From NCBI RefSeq assembly GCF_007097365.1, contig NZ_VJZR01000009.1, forward strand, positions 84,814 to 148,813: a DNA stretch of 64,000 nt, read 5' to 3'. Both the position numbers and the translations under genes were made by a program. The DNA is from Flavobacterium franklandianum (GTDB lineage Bacteria > Bacteroidota > Bacteroidia > Flavobacteriales > Flavobacteriaceae). A model generated the notes under the pieces. It did no database searches and was not told where the DNA came from. It saw only the letters and a list, made by a program, of their open reading frames with translations. This document shows, one piece after another, positions 16,415-24,148 of this stretch (positions are counted from its first letter, which is position 1; every line of letters starts with the position of its first letter).

Positions 16415-19045
16415 TTATTTCACAAAATCAATCGCTTTGTCTAAAGCTTCCTGAATTCCTTCCACTTTTTTTCCTCCTGCGGTTGCAAAAAACGGCTGAC
16501 CACCGCCTCCACCTTGGATATATTTTCCTAATTCGCGAACTACTTGTCCAGCATTCAAGCCTTTTTCGGCAACTAATTCTTTCGAAATATAACAGCTTAA
16601 CATTGGTTTTCCTTCTTCGGCTGTAGCCAAAACTAAGAAAATATTTTTGCCTAAAGTTCCCAATTCATAAGCCAAATCCTTTGCTCCTTCTGGACTCAAA
16701 TCGACTTGTTTGGCCAAAAATTGGATTCCGTTAACATCTTGTAATTCTTGTTCTAATTCGCCTTTCATATTCTTGGCTTTATCTTTCAATAAAACTTCCA
16801 ATTGTTTTTTTAATTTTGCATTTTCATCTTGCAACGAATGAACCGCTTTTACCACATCCTGAGGGTTTTTCAAAACAGACTTAACTTCACTCAAAATATT
16901 TTCTTGGGTTTCAAAATACGTTTGTACCGCATCGCTCGTAATCGCTTCAATACGACGAATTCCTGCTGCAACTGCACCTTCGCTGATAATTTTAAAATGC
17001 CAAATTTCAGCCGTATTTTTCACGTGAATTCCTCCACAAAGTTCCATACTTTCACCAAATTTGATAGCGCGAACGGTATCTCCATATTTTTCTCCAAACA
17101 AAGCCATAGCTCCTTCGTCTAAAGCTTGTTGAATTGGAATACTTCTTCTCTCGATTAAAGGCAATTGCTCCTGAATTCGAGCATTTACAAAATTTTCCAC
17201 TTGACTCAATTCATCGTCTGTCATTTTAGAAAAATGAGAAAAGTCGAACCGCAAATTATTTGAATTAACCAAAGATCCTTTTTGCTCGACGTGAGTTCCC
17301 AGAATGCTTCGCAACCCTTGGTGCATCAAGTGTGTAGCAGAATGGTTCGCTGCGGATTTTCTTCTGCGATCTGGAGCTACAACAACTTTGAAAATCTCGG
17401 TCAAATTAGACGGCAACTCTTTTACAAAATGAATGATTTGGTTGTTTTCCTTTTTGGTGTCAATAATATAAATCACATCACCATTAGCTGTTTCTAGAAC
17501 TCCTGCATCTCCTACTTGCCCTCCTCCTTCTGGATAAAAAGGCGTCATATTGAAAACCAATTGGTAAATTTCTCCGTCTTTTACACTTACCACTTTTCTG
17601 TAACGGGTAATTTTCACTTTGGCTTCAGTATAATCGTAGCCAATAAATTCCTGTTCTTCATCATCTAACAAAATCTGCCAATCGCCAGCCTTCACTTTAG
17701 AAGCGGCACGAGAACGCTCTTTTTGTTTTTGCAATTCCGATTCGAAAGCAGCTTCGTCTAAACTCAGTCCTTTTTCCGAAAGAATCAAAGCCGTCAAGTC
17801 GATTGGAAAACCATAAGTATCATACAATTCGAAAGCTTTTTTGCCCGAAATAACAGTTTCTTTTGAATTGGTAATTATATTTTCTAACAAAACTAAACCT
17901 TGATCTAATGTTCTTAAAAAAGAATTTTCTTCTTCCCGAATCACGTTAGTACAAAGTGTTTTTTGTGATTTTATTTCTGGGAAAGAATCTCCCATTTGGT
18001 TGCTCAAAGTTTCGACCAATTTATATATAAAAGGTTCTTTGGTATTCAAAAAGGTAAAACCGTAACGAATCGCACGACGCAAAATCCTGCGGATTACATA
18101 ACCCGCTCCCGTATTCGACGGTAATTGACCATCGGCAATAGAGAAAGCTACGGCACGAACGTGATCGGCAATGACACGAATGGCAATATTCACTTTATCT
18201 TCTTCTTCGTTGGAAGCTTTGATGGTGTATTTTGCTCCTGTAATTAATTCGATTTCTCTGATTAATGGTGTAAAAACATCCGTATCATAATTGGATTGAA
18301 CACCTTGCAAAACCATACACAAACGTTCGAATCCCATTCCAGTATCGACGTGTTGTGCTGGTAATTTTTCTAAAGAACCATCGGCTTTACGGTTGAATTC
18401 CATAAATACGTTGTTCCAAATTTCGACAACGTGTGGATGGTCGTTGTTTACCAATGATTTTCCAGAAACCAAGGCTTTTTCTTCGGCAGAACGAATGTCC
18501 ACGTGAATTTCTGAACAAGGTCCGCAAGGTCCTTGATCGCCCATTTCCCAGAAGTTGTCTTTCTTGTTTCCAAGAATAATGCGGTCTTCATCGATTAAGG
18601 TTTTCCAGATATCATATGCTTCTTGGTCGAAAGGAACATTTTCTTCTGCATTTCCTTCAAAAACGGAAACGTACAGAATGTCTTTTGGTATTTTGTAGAC
18701 TTCGGTCAGCAATTCCCAAGCCCAGTTGATGGCTTCTTTTTTGAAATAATCGCCAAACGACCAGTTGCCCAACATTTCGAACATCGTGTGGTGGTAAGTA
18801 TCAATTCCTACTTCCTCTAAATCGTTGTGTTTTCCTGAAACACGAAGACATTTTTGAGTATCGGCTATTCTTTTGCTTTTCGGCGTGGCGTTACCCAAGA
18901 AATATTCTTTGAACTGCGCCATTCCTGAGTTGTTGAACATCAGGGTTGGATCGTTCTTGAGAACTATTGGCGCTGAAGGAACGATTAGATGTCCTTTGCT
19001 TTCGAAAAAATCTAGAAATTGTTTGCGTACGTCTTGTGATTTCAT
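16415..19045 (-). CDS. alaS: Alanyl-tRNA synthetase
   Basis: AlaS charges tRNA-Ala. The 876-residue protein has the class II catalytic core at the N-terminus ([13 protein letters not shown], then [14 protein letters not shown] and [10 protein letters not shown]). The editing domain carries the zinc motif HSATHLMHQ and CGGIH further on, and a C-terminal C-Ala region contains a Gly-rich [10 protein letters not shown] segment near 845. Length and domain order are standard. No T-box or other leader was seen in the upstream gap. Confidence 0.98.
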   Translation of the reverse strand: MKSQDVRKQFLDFFESKGHLIVPSAPIVLKNDPTLMFNNSGMAQFKEYFLGNATPKSKRIADTQKCLRVSGKHNDLEEVGIDTYHHTMFEMLGNWSFGDYFKKEAINWAWELLTEVYKIPKDILYVSVFEGNAEENVPFDQEAYDIWKTLIDEDRIILGNKKDNFWEMGDQGPCGPCSEIHVDIRSAEEKALVSGKSLVNNDHPHVVEIWNNVFMEFNRKADGSLEKLPAQHVDTGMGFERLCMVLQGVQSNYDTDVFTPLIREIELITGAKYTIKASNEEEDKVNIAIRVIADHVRAVAFSIADGQLPSNTGAGYVIRRILRRAIRYGFTFLNTKEPFIYKLVETLSNQMGDSFPEIKSQKTLCTNVIREEENSFLRTLDQGLVLLENIITNSKETVISGKKAFELYDTYGFPIDLTALILSEKGLSLDEAAFESELQKQKERSRAASKVKAGDWQILLDDEEQEFIGYDYTEAKVKITRYRKVVSVKDGEIYQLVFNMTPFYPEGGGQVGDAGVLETANGDVIYIIDTKKENNQIIHFVKELPSNLTEIFKVVVAPDRRRKSAANHSATHLMHQGLRSILGTHVEQKGSLVNSNNLRFDFSHFSKMTDDELSQVENFVNARIQEQLPLIERRSIPIQQALDEGAMALFGEKYGDTVRAIKFGESMELCGGIHVKNTAEIWHFKIISEGAVAAGIRRIEAITSDAVQTYFETQENILSEVKSVLKNPQDVVKAVHSLQDENAKLKKQLEVLLKDKAKNMKGELEQELQDVNGIQFLAKQVDLSPEGAKDLAYELGTLGKNIFLVLATAEEGKPMLSCYISKELVAEKGLNAGQVVRELGKYIQGGGGGQPFFATAGGKKVEGIQEALDKAIDFVK

Positions 19046-19582
19046 TTTTATTGTTTATTCGGTTATTTGGTTAATCGATTAATTGGTTTTCGCATCTACG
19101 AAAAGTCAATCAACGAACCAACTTTTGCCCCAGATTATCTCACACGCTCTTATTGTCATCGGAGTTCACTGAACACTTTGTGTTTGCAGTGGAAAGCTTC
19201 GAAGTTTTGGAATCTATTTTTTCTTGAGGTGGCAGAGCGACCAAAGGAAGCTACTGCTGGCTCATTAGAAAAAAGATTACAAGACGAGAACTTGCAACGA
19301 ATAGCTGGAAAAGGCACATTAAGTTACTATTTTTTTAAAAACCATCCTATTTATCTTGCTCATTTGCCCTTTTTCTTTGTTAAAAAATATTTCAATAGCA
19401 AAAACTATTAAACTATTTTTTGCCTTGAAAAAGAACAAACTAACGTCGCTAAATTTGGACGCTTTATTTCAAAACAGTAACTAAAATATTTATTATCGAA
19501 AAAAGGGTGTGAGAAATGAAACATTTACTAAATTTGTTCGACTAACCTTTTTACGATGTGCAAAAATAGGGTATTTTAAAAT
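19046..19582. other. Long gene-poor gap with an atypical 250-bp segment
   Basis: This 537-bp gap separates alaS from the M23 peptidase gene, which point away from each other. The middle (about 19130-19320) is richer in G and C than its surroundings and contains CTTGAGGTGGCAGAGCGACC and a GCTACTGCTGGCTC segment. A frame of 114 codons crosses it but begins and ends in low-complexity DNA and matches no family I recognise. I read it as a decayed or mobile non-coding element rather than a gene. The flanks hold AT-rich TTGGTTAATCGATTAATTGG words and presumably the two divergent promoters. Confidence 0.4.
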
Positions 19583-20560
19583 ATGGCGAAAGTAAAATAT
19601 TATTACGATTCCGAAAATCTAGCCTATAGAAAGATAATAACCAAAACCAGGAAGAAAATTGGAGTTGTTTTGTTGTTTTTAGTGGCTTCGGCATTGTTTG
19701 GTCTTTTAAGTTTCATTGTTTTATTGAATACTCCCTATTTTGAAACTCCAAAAAATAAAAAACAAGCTCGCGAAATCGAGAATTTAAAATTGCGTTATGC
19801 TATCTTGGACAAAAAAATGGACGAAGTGGATAATGTTATTGGGTTGATTGAAGAAAGAGACAATAATTTATACAGGGTTTATTTTAATGCCTCGCCTATT
19901 CCTGAAGAGCAACGAAAAGCAGGTTTTAAGGACGTCGATCGATACAAGGATTTAGAAGGTTACGACAATTCGCAATTGGTTACCAATACGACAAAAAGGA
20001 TTGACGTACTCCGAAAAGAACTCGCCATTCAGTCGAAATCGTTGGACGATATTTTGAAAATGGCCAAGGCAAAAGATAAATTATTGGCAGCTATTCCGGC
20101 CATTCAACCCGTGAGAAACGAGAATTTAAAAAGTAGAGTTTCGGGTTTTGGATATCGAACGGATCCTTTTACCAAGGCGAGAAAAATGCACGAAGGAATG
20201 GATTTCACCTCTAAAACGGGAACTCCAATTTATGCCACAGGAGACGGCATTGTGGCAAGAGCCGACAATACAGCTTCGGGATTTGGAAATCATATCGTGA
20301 TTCGACACGGTTTTGGATATGAAACTTTATATGCGCATCTTAGCAAGTACAAATGCAGAGCTGGACAGCACATAAAACGGGGTGACATCATAGGTTATGT
20401 AGGAAGCACCGGAAGATCAGAAGGTCCACATTTGCATTACGAAGTGCATAAAAATGGGAAAGTGGTCAATCCGCTCAACTTTTATTACGGAAACATTTCG
20501 GCGGTGGAATATGTTGCTATTGCGAAATTGGCGAATCAGGAAAACCAATCGTTTGACTAG
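19583..20560 (+). CDS. Membrane-anchored M23 family peptidase
   Basis: This 325-residue protein has one transmembrane segment (about 28-50), a coiled coil (60-100), and a C-terminal LytM/M23 domain. The zinc ligands are visible: His203 and Asp207 in HEGMD, and the HLHYE pair (His283, His285). Such proteins either cut peptidoglycan cross-links or activate amidases near the septum. It begins a short rightward run with a small unknown gene and a MerR regulator, an arrangement I have seen in Flavobacteriia, where it follows divergent alaS. Confidence 0.92.
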   Translation: MAKVKYYYDSENLAYRKIITKTRKKIGVVLLFLVASALFGLLSFIVLLNTPYFETPKNKKQAREIENLKLRYAILDKKMDEVDNVIGLIEERDNNLYRVYFNASPIPEEQRKAGFKDVDRYKDLEGYDNSQLVTNTTKRIDVLRKELAIQSKSLDDILKMAKAKDKLLAAIPAIQPVRNENLKSRVSGFGYRTDPFTKARKMHEGMDFTSKTGTPIYATGDGIVARADNTASGFGNHIVIRHGFGYETLYAHLSKYKCRAGQHIKRGDIIGYVGSTGRSEGPHLHYEVHKNGKVVNPLNFYYGNISAVEYVAIAKLANQENQSFD

Positions 20561-20638
20561 TTTTCAGGTTTAAAGTTGAAAAACTTCAGATTTAATCGCT
20601 TAATAAAAAAGAAAAACTAAACTAAAAAATATTAAATA

Positions 20639-20899
20639 ATGAAAAGTGAATGGAATACAAAATACGAAGAGACTGAAATTAAAATAACTAATAGTTGGAT
20701 TAGTGGTGAAAAACTTTATATAAACAATGAATTGCAAGATGAACAACTAAATTTTATTACTCCAAGTAATATGACAGGAAATTTAGTCAATAAACAAGGA
20801 GAAAAACTTAGTATTAAAGCAAATATATCAGGTTTCTTTACTGTAAGTTGCAGATTATTTATTGACAACAAAAAAGTAGAATTGAAACAAACTAGATAG
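20639..20899 (+). CDS. Small protein of unknown function
   Basis: This 86-residue frame has no signal peptide or membrane segment. It is predicted mainly beta: an N-terminal KYEETEIKITNSWISGEKLYIN, then a GNLVNKQGEKLSIKA segment and an FFTVSCRLFIDNKKVEL end. The pattern resembles small beta-barrel immunity-like or DUF proteins, but I do not recognise it. It sits between the M23 peptidase and MerR genes in the same direction with a 78-base gap before it. Confidence 0.5.
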   Translation: MKSEWNTKYEETEIKITNSWISGEKLYINNELQDEQLNFITPSNMTGNLVNKQGEKLSIKANISGFFTVSCRLFIDNKKVELKQTR

Positions 20900-20970
20900 A
20901 GAACAAATTACCACGTTAGAAATAAGTTGAAATAAACCTGAATTTCATAATATTTAAGAACTAAAATAAT

Positions 20971-21303
20971 ATGCATATTGAACTTTCTAAAGACAAAAGA
21001 TATTACAGCATTGGCGAAGTCGCCAATGCTTTTGATGTGAATGCCTCGCTTATTCGGTTTTGGGATAGTGAATTTGACATTCTCAAACCAAAGAAAAACG
21101 CCAAAGGCAACCGGATGTTTACTCCCGAAGACGTGAAAAACCTGCAATTAATTTATCATTTGGTAAAGGAAAGAGGTTTTACACTCGAAGGCGCCAGAAC
21201 ACATTTGAAAGAAGGACAAAAGAAAACCTTGGACAAATTTGACATTATCAGCAAACTGGAAACCATAAAAGTACAGTTGACGAATATCAAAAATGAACTT
21301 TAG
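20971..21303 (+). CDS. MerR-family transcriptional regulator
   Basis: This 110-residue protein has a MerR-type winged helix at residues 10-78: YYSIGEVANAFDVNASLIRF with the recognition helix, then NRMFTPEDVKNLQLIYHLV. A short C-terminal helix (90-108) could dimerise. It lacks a ligand-binding C-terminal domain and metal-binding cysteines, so it belongs to the short stand-alone MerR group common in Flavobacteriia. Its target is not evident. Confidence 0.88.
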   Translation: MHIELSKDKRYYSIGEVANAFDVNASLIRFWDSEFDILKPKKNAKGNRMFTPEDVKNLQLIYHLVKERGFTLEGARTHLKEGQKKTLDKFDIISKLETIKVQLTNIKNEL

Positions 21304-21370
21304 ATTTTTGATTGTAGATTAACGATTTTTGAACCGAGCGTCAGCAAACTGGCGAAGCATTGCAGATTTT
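21302..21370. repeat. GTAGATT/GCAGATT repeat region carrying the 25-bp nested element
   Basis: Short GATTTTTGATTGTAGATTAA-type words flank a segment at 21335-21359 that matches 22 of 25 bases of 7271-7295. The same element is thus nested in two unrelated repeat contexts. Confidence 0.6.
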
Positions 21371-21410
21371 AAAAACAAAAAATAAATACTAAACTTTAAA
21401 TTAAACAAAA

Positions 21411-21998
21411 ATGGATTTTAAAAAATTTTTACCTTGGATTATTGGAATTGGATTAATCTTAGTCATTGCTTTTTGGGTAATGGGAATAATGAATACAGGT
21501 TTGCAAAAAGACCAAGCTGTCAATAAAGAATGGGGTAATGTAAACACAGCTTATCAAAGAAGAAATGACCTTATTGGAAACTTAGTAAACACGGTAAAAG
21601 GTGCTGCCGATTTCGAAAAAAGTACATTGACAGCAGTAATCGAAGCTAGAGCAAAAGCTACATCTGTAACAATTGATCCTGCTAATGTAACTCCAGAACA
21701 ATTGGCTGCATTTAACTCGGCTCAAAGTGGTGTTAGCAGTTCTTTATCAAAATTATTAGTATCCGTAGAACGTTACCCTGAATTGAAAGCAAACGAAAAC
21801 TTCTTGAAATTGCAAGACGAATTAGCCAGTACAGAAAATCAAATTCTAACTGCCAGAACTCGTTTTAACGAATCGGTTTTAGAATATAATGGTTATGTTT
21901 TGGCAATGCCACAAAGTATCTTCTTAGGAAAATACAAAGAAAAACCCTATTTCAAAGCGGTTGAAGGTGCTGATAAACCTGTTGAAGTAAAATTCTAA
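21411..21998 (+). CDS. LemA family protein
   Basis: This 195-residue protein has one N-terminal transmembrane segment (about 8-27) and a long helical domain. It shows the LemA features: NKEWGNVNTAYQRRNDLIGN (38-57), VKGAADFEKSTLTAV, and ENQILTARTRFNESVLEYN near 143-161. LemA proteins are membrane-anchored with the helical bundle outside the cytosol and are commonly adjacent to TPM-domain genes, as here. The biochemical role is not established. A GC-rich hairpin follows the stop. Confidence 0.93.
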   Translation: MDFKKFLPWIIGIGLILVIAFWVMGIMNTGLQKDQAVNKEWGNVNTAYQRRNDLIGNLVNTVKGAADFEKSTLTAVIEARAKATSVTIDPANVTPEQLAAFNSAQSGVSSSLSKLLVSVERYPELKANENFLKLQDELASTENQILTARTRFNESVLEYNGYVLAMPQSIFLGKYKEKPYFKAVEGADKPVEVKF

Positions 21999-22000
21999 AA

Positions 22001-22028
22001 CCTCCCCAACCCCTCCAAAGGAGGGGCT
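22001..22028. repeat. CCTCCCCAACCCCTCC hairpin
   Basis: CCCCTCC (22010-22016) and GGAGGGG (22020-22026) form a tight hairpin with an AAA loop, and an extra CCTCCCC lies just before. An A-run rather than a T-run follows on the plus strand. It is related to the interrupted copy at 7250-7312 and may stabilise the lemA message or attenuate the downstream genes. Confidence 0.65.
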
Positions 22029-22046
22029 TAAAAAAAAACAAAATAA

Positions 22047-22484
22047 ATGTCAAAAGTTGAAGATTTTTTAACCAAAGAAGAAGAACTAGCAGTTGTTGAA
22101 GCTATTCGTATGGCTGAAAAAGCGACTTCTGGCGAGATTAGAGTTCACATAGAAAAAACAACTTCCAAAGTTCCTTTTGACAGGGCTTTGGAAGTTTTTC
22201 ACGAATTGGGAATGGATGCAACCGAACTCAAAAACGGGGTTTTGATTTATGTGGCTGTAGAAGACCATAATTTTGTTATTTGCGGAGACAAAGGGATTAA
22301 CGAAGTAGTTCCTGCCGATTTTTGGGATTGTACCAAAGAGGCAATGGCTGCTGAATTCAAAATCGGGAATTTCAAGCAAGGATTAATTGACGGCATTACA
22401 AGAGCTGGCGAACAATTGCAAAAATACTTTCCTTATCAAGAAGGTGACACGAATGAATTATCAAACGAAATATCTAAAGGATAA
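22047..22484 (+). CDS. TPM domain protein (soluble)
   Basis: This 145-residue protein is almost entirely one TPM domain. It starts EEELAVVEAIRMAEKATSGEIRVHIE (about residues 11-36), and has GVLIYVAVEDHNFVICGDKGINE and FKQGLIDGITRAGEQL. It has no signal peptide or membrane segment, unlike its downstream neighbour. TPM domains occur in thylakoid and bacterial envelope proteins and some have phosphatase activity. It is translationally coupled to the next gene by a TAATG overlap. Confidence 0.85.
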   Translation: MSKVEDFLTKEEELAVVEAIRMAEKATSGEIRVHIEKTTSKVPFDRALEVFHELGMDATELKNGVLIYVAVEDHNFVICGDKGINEVVPADFWDCTKEAMAAEFKIGNFKQGLIDGITRAGEQLQKYFPYQEGDTNELSNEISKG

Positions 22485-23362
22485 TGAAAATAAGTCAGAA
22501 GTTAGAAGTGGGAAGTCAGAAGTGGGAAGTGGGAAGTAAAAAAACAAGAGAAGACAAGTTACCTTATCTAAATATAAAGTTATTATTATATTTAACAGCC
22601 CTTCTTTTTCTGCATTGCGAGGTTGTTTCTGCCCAATTTGACATTCCTGCAAAACCAGATTTCCAAACTTCGGTTTATGATTATGCCAATGTTTTAAGCG
22701 CGGATGAGAAAACGCAATTAGAACAAAAACTCATTCGCTATTCTGATTCTACCTCAACTCAAATCGTCGTTATTACCATCGAAAGTTTGAAAGGCGAAGA
22801 CATCGGGATTTTGACTCCAAAATGGGGACAAACCTGGGGAATTGGAGGAAGTAAAGAAAATGATAATGGTGTACTTATTCTATTGGCGAAAGCCGAAAGA
22901 AAAATTTGGATCTCTCCAGGTTATGGGCTGGAAGATAAATTAACCGCTGGAATTGGTGGAGAAATTACCAGAAACATCATCATTCCCGAATTTAAAGCAG
23001 GTAGTTATTACAGAGGATTAGACAAAGGTGCCGATGCGCTGTTTGATGTTTTCAAAGGAAAATACAAAGGCGAAAGAAAACAAAATAAAAACAAAAATTT
23101 TCCAATTTTACCGATAATAATTATAGTTGTCATCGTTCTTGTACTTGCGTCTAGAAATAAAAAAGGTGGCGGCGGAAATTCTGGAAATTCTGGTGGCGGA
23201 CCAAGTTTATTGGATGTAATTCTCCTGAGTAGTTTGGGTCGAAACAGTGGCGGTGGTGGTTTTGGCGGAGGCGGCTTTGGCGGTTCTTCTGGTGGAGGTG
23301 GCTTCGGTGGAGGATTTGGCGGAGGTGGTTTCTCTGGAGGCGGTTCTGGTGGAAGTTGGTGA
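22484..23362 (+). CDS. YgcG-like TPM domain protein with glycine-rich tail
   Basis: This 292-residue protein has an atypical N-terminus (residues 1-27, including LEVGSQKWEVGSKK) encoded by GGAAGT/CAGAAGT direct repeats. A signal peptide follows at 28-50, ending VVSAQ. A TPM domain spans about 55-185 (VYDYANVLSADEKTQLEQKL, then GYGLEDKLTAGIGGEI). A transmembrane segment at 205-222 precedes a Gly-rich tail (223-292) of GGGGFGG repeats. The true start may be later than 22484, though no ATG lies between the repeats and the signal peptide. It forms an operon with lemA and the soluble TPM gene. Confidence 0.88.
   Translation: MKISQKLEVGSQKWEVGSKKTREDKLPYLNIKLLLYLTALLFLHCEVVSAQFDIPAKPDFQTSVYDYANVLSADEKTQLEQKLIRYSDSTSTQIVVITIESLKGEDIGILTPKWGQTWGIGGSKENDNGVLILLAKAERKIWISPGYGLEDKLTAGIGGEITRNIIIPEFKAGSYYRGLDKGADALFDVFKGKYKGERKQNKNKNFPILPIIIIVVIVLVLASRNKKGGGGNSGNSGGGPSLLDVILLSSLGRNSGGGGFGGGGFGGSSGGGGFGGGFGGGGFSGGGSGGSW
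22493..22541. repeat. GAAGT direct-repeat tract at the start of the YgcG-like gene
   Basis: Degenerate tandem units (GTCAGAAGT, TAGAAGT, GGGAAGT, CAGAAGT, GGGAAGT, GGGAAGT) cover the first codons of the gene. They code for a charged leader that the family does not normally have. Confidence 0.7.
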
Positions 23363-23368
23363 TTTTTA

Positions 23369-23394
23369 ATTCTATCAAATAACTATTATATTTG
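23369..23394 (+). promoter_or_regulatory. Probable promoter of the Rrf2 gene with operator half-site
   Basis: A TATATTTG -7 box lies at 23387-23394, 16 bases before the ATG. AATTCTA (23369-23375) matches one arm of the two dyads found downstream at 23838 and 24027, which would allow weak self-regulation. No clear -33 TTG is present at the usual spacing. Confidence 0.5.
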
Positions 23395-23409
23395 TAAAAA
23401 ACATTCCCA

Positions 23410-23823
23410 ATGCTATCACAAAAAACCAAATACGCACTTAAAGCCCTACTTTATTTAGCCCAGCAAGAAGAAAGTTACATTGCTAGGACTATCGAAATTG
23501 CCGAAGGTGCCAATATCCCCAAAAAGTTTTTGGAACAAATCTTATTGGAGTTAAAAAGAGGACATTTTGTGAGCAGCAAGCAAGGAAAATTAGGAGGTTA
23601 TTATCTGATAAAATCGAAAAATACGATAACATTGGCCGATATTCATCGATTATTTGATGGTGCAATCGCACTTCTTCCTTGTGCTTCATTAAATTTTTAC
23701 GAACCTTGCCACGATTGCAAAACGGAGTCGGAATGCCTATTAAGACTGGGATTAATAGCTGTTCGAGAAAAAACTTTAGTAGCGATGGAAGGCATTACTA
23801 TCGCATCTTTAGCAAAAAAATAA
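23410..23823 (+). CDS. Rrf2-family transcriptional regulator with four cysteines
   Basis: This 137-residue protein has the Rrf2 winged helix at residues 1-70 (QKTKYALKALLYLAQ, then IPKKFLEQILLELKRGHFVSSKQGKLGGY). The wing is followed by a segment with Cys91, Cys100, Cys103 and Cys109. Spacing differs from IscR and NsrR, but the cluster lies where those proteins bind an Fe-S centre, so a redox, Fe-S or cysteine-linked signal is plausible. In Bacillus and Staphylococcus the Rrf2 protein CymR controls cysteine genes through dyads with arms like those found here. It faces the leader and TonB receptor genes and probably represses them. Confidence 0.88.
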   Translation: MLSQKTKYALKALLYLAQQEESYIARTIEIAEGANIPKKFLEQILLELKRGHFVSSKQGKLGGYYLIKSKNTITLADIHRLFDGAIALLPCASLNFYEPCHDCKTESECLLRLGLIAVREKTLVAMEGITIASLAKK

Positions 23824-23837
23824 AAAAATATTTTCTA

Positions 23838-23860
23838 AACTCTACTAATTATATAGAATT
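23838..23860. promoter_or_regulatory. Candidate Rrf2 operator 1
   Basis: AACTCTA-N9-TAGAATT is a dyad with one mismatch between arms. It lies just upstream of a TATATTTG -7 box (23866-23873), so a bound repressor would cover the -33 region. Copy 2 at 24027-24049 shares 13 consecutive bases (AACTCTACTAATT) and the same spacing. The layout resembles CymR sites (TTCCTA-N9-TAGGAA). Confidence 0.65.
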
Positions 23861-23865
23861 AATTA

Positions 23866-23873
23866 TATATTTG
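23866..23873 (+). promoter_or_regulatory. -7 box of the leader peptide/receptor transcript
   Basis: TATATTTG fits the Bacteroidota TAnnTTTG consensus. Transcription would begin near 23880, giving a leader of about 35 bases before the small frame at 23916. Confidence 0.55.
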
Positions 23874-23915
23874 TCCCAGAATTTAAAACATTAATAACAT
23901 TACCCATTTAAAAGT

Positions 23916-24011
23916 ATGAAAATGAGTCCAAACAAATTCGCCTTTTTAGAAAAAGAATTAATAAAAATTAAAAAACAAGATTATATGATGATGTGTACGT
24001 GTTGCTTTTAA
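23916..24011 (+). CDS. 31-residue leader peptide ending in a cysteine cluster
   Basis: The ATG at 23916 opens a 31-codon frame. It starts MKMSPNKFAFLEKELIKIKK and ends QDYMMMCTCCF just before TAA. Three consecutive Met codons and three Cys codons (TGT ACG TGT TGC) stand at the very end, the layout of a translated leader that senses charged tRNA-Cys or tRNA-Met. It lies between two copies of the operator and upstream of the TonB receptor gene. A small Cys-rich metal-binding peptide is the alternative. No clear terminator hairpin follows, so any control would be through translation or mRNA decay. Coding is inferred from placement and composition. Confidence 0.55.
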   Translation: MKMSPNKFAFLEKELIKIKKQDYMMMCTCCF

Positions 24012-24026
24012 AAAAAATTTAATACA

Positions 24027-24049
24027 AACTCTACTAATTACATATAATT
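24027..24049. promoter_or_regulatory. Candidate Rrf2 operator 2
   Basis: AACTCTA-N9-TATAATT repeats the first operator with one extra arm mismatch. It lies between the leader peptide and the second short frame, about 100 bases before the receptor start. No good -7 box follows it, so it could be a roadblock or second binding site rather than a promoter operator. Confidence 0.55.
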
Positions 24050-24058
24050 AATATAATA

Positions 24059-24148
24059 ATGAAACGCCCACGACAATTATCATTAAAAAATAGGGATATG
24101 ATTAAAGGCGTTCCATCTTCCAATAAAAAAAATATTATATACAGATGA
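24059..24148 (+). CDS. 29-residue short upstream frame overlapping the receptor start
   Basis: An ATG at 24059 opens a basic 29-codon frame (MKRPRQLSLKNRDMIKGVPS and on). Its TGA overlaps the receptor ATG as ATGA, the layout of translational coupling. Within it AACGCC (24063-24068) and GGCGTT (24107-24112) can pair, enclosing an ATCAT/ATGAT inner pair. The region could be a coupled upstream frame, an RNA control element, or both. It resembles no riboswitch I can name. Coding is weakly supported. Confidence 0.35.
   Translation: MKRPRQLSLKNRDMIKGVPSSNKKNIIYR

Noticed and set aside
19067..19411. A 114-codon rightward frame between alaS and the M23 gene
   Set aside because: It begins and ends in low-complexity DNA, has no family resemblance and odd residue composition, and lies in a segment that looks non-coding.
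24059..24112. AACGCC/GGCGTT hairpin as a known riboswitch (SAM, TPP or cobalamin)
   Set aside because: None of the core motifs of those classes could be found; it is reported only as an unclassified structure.
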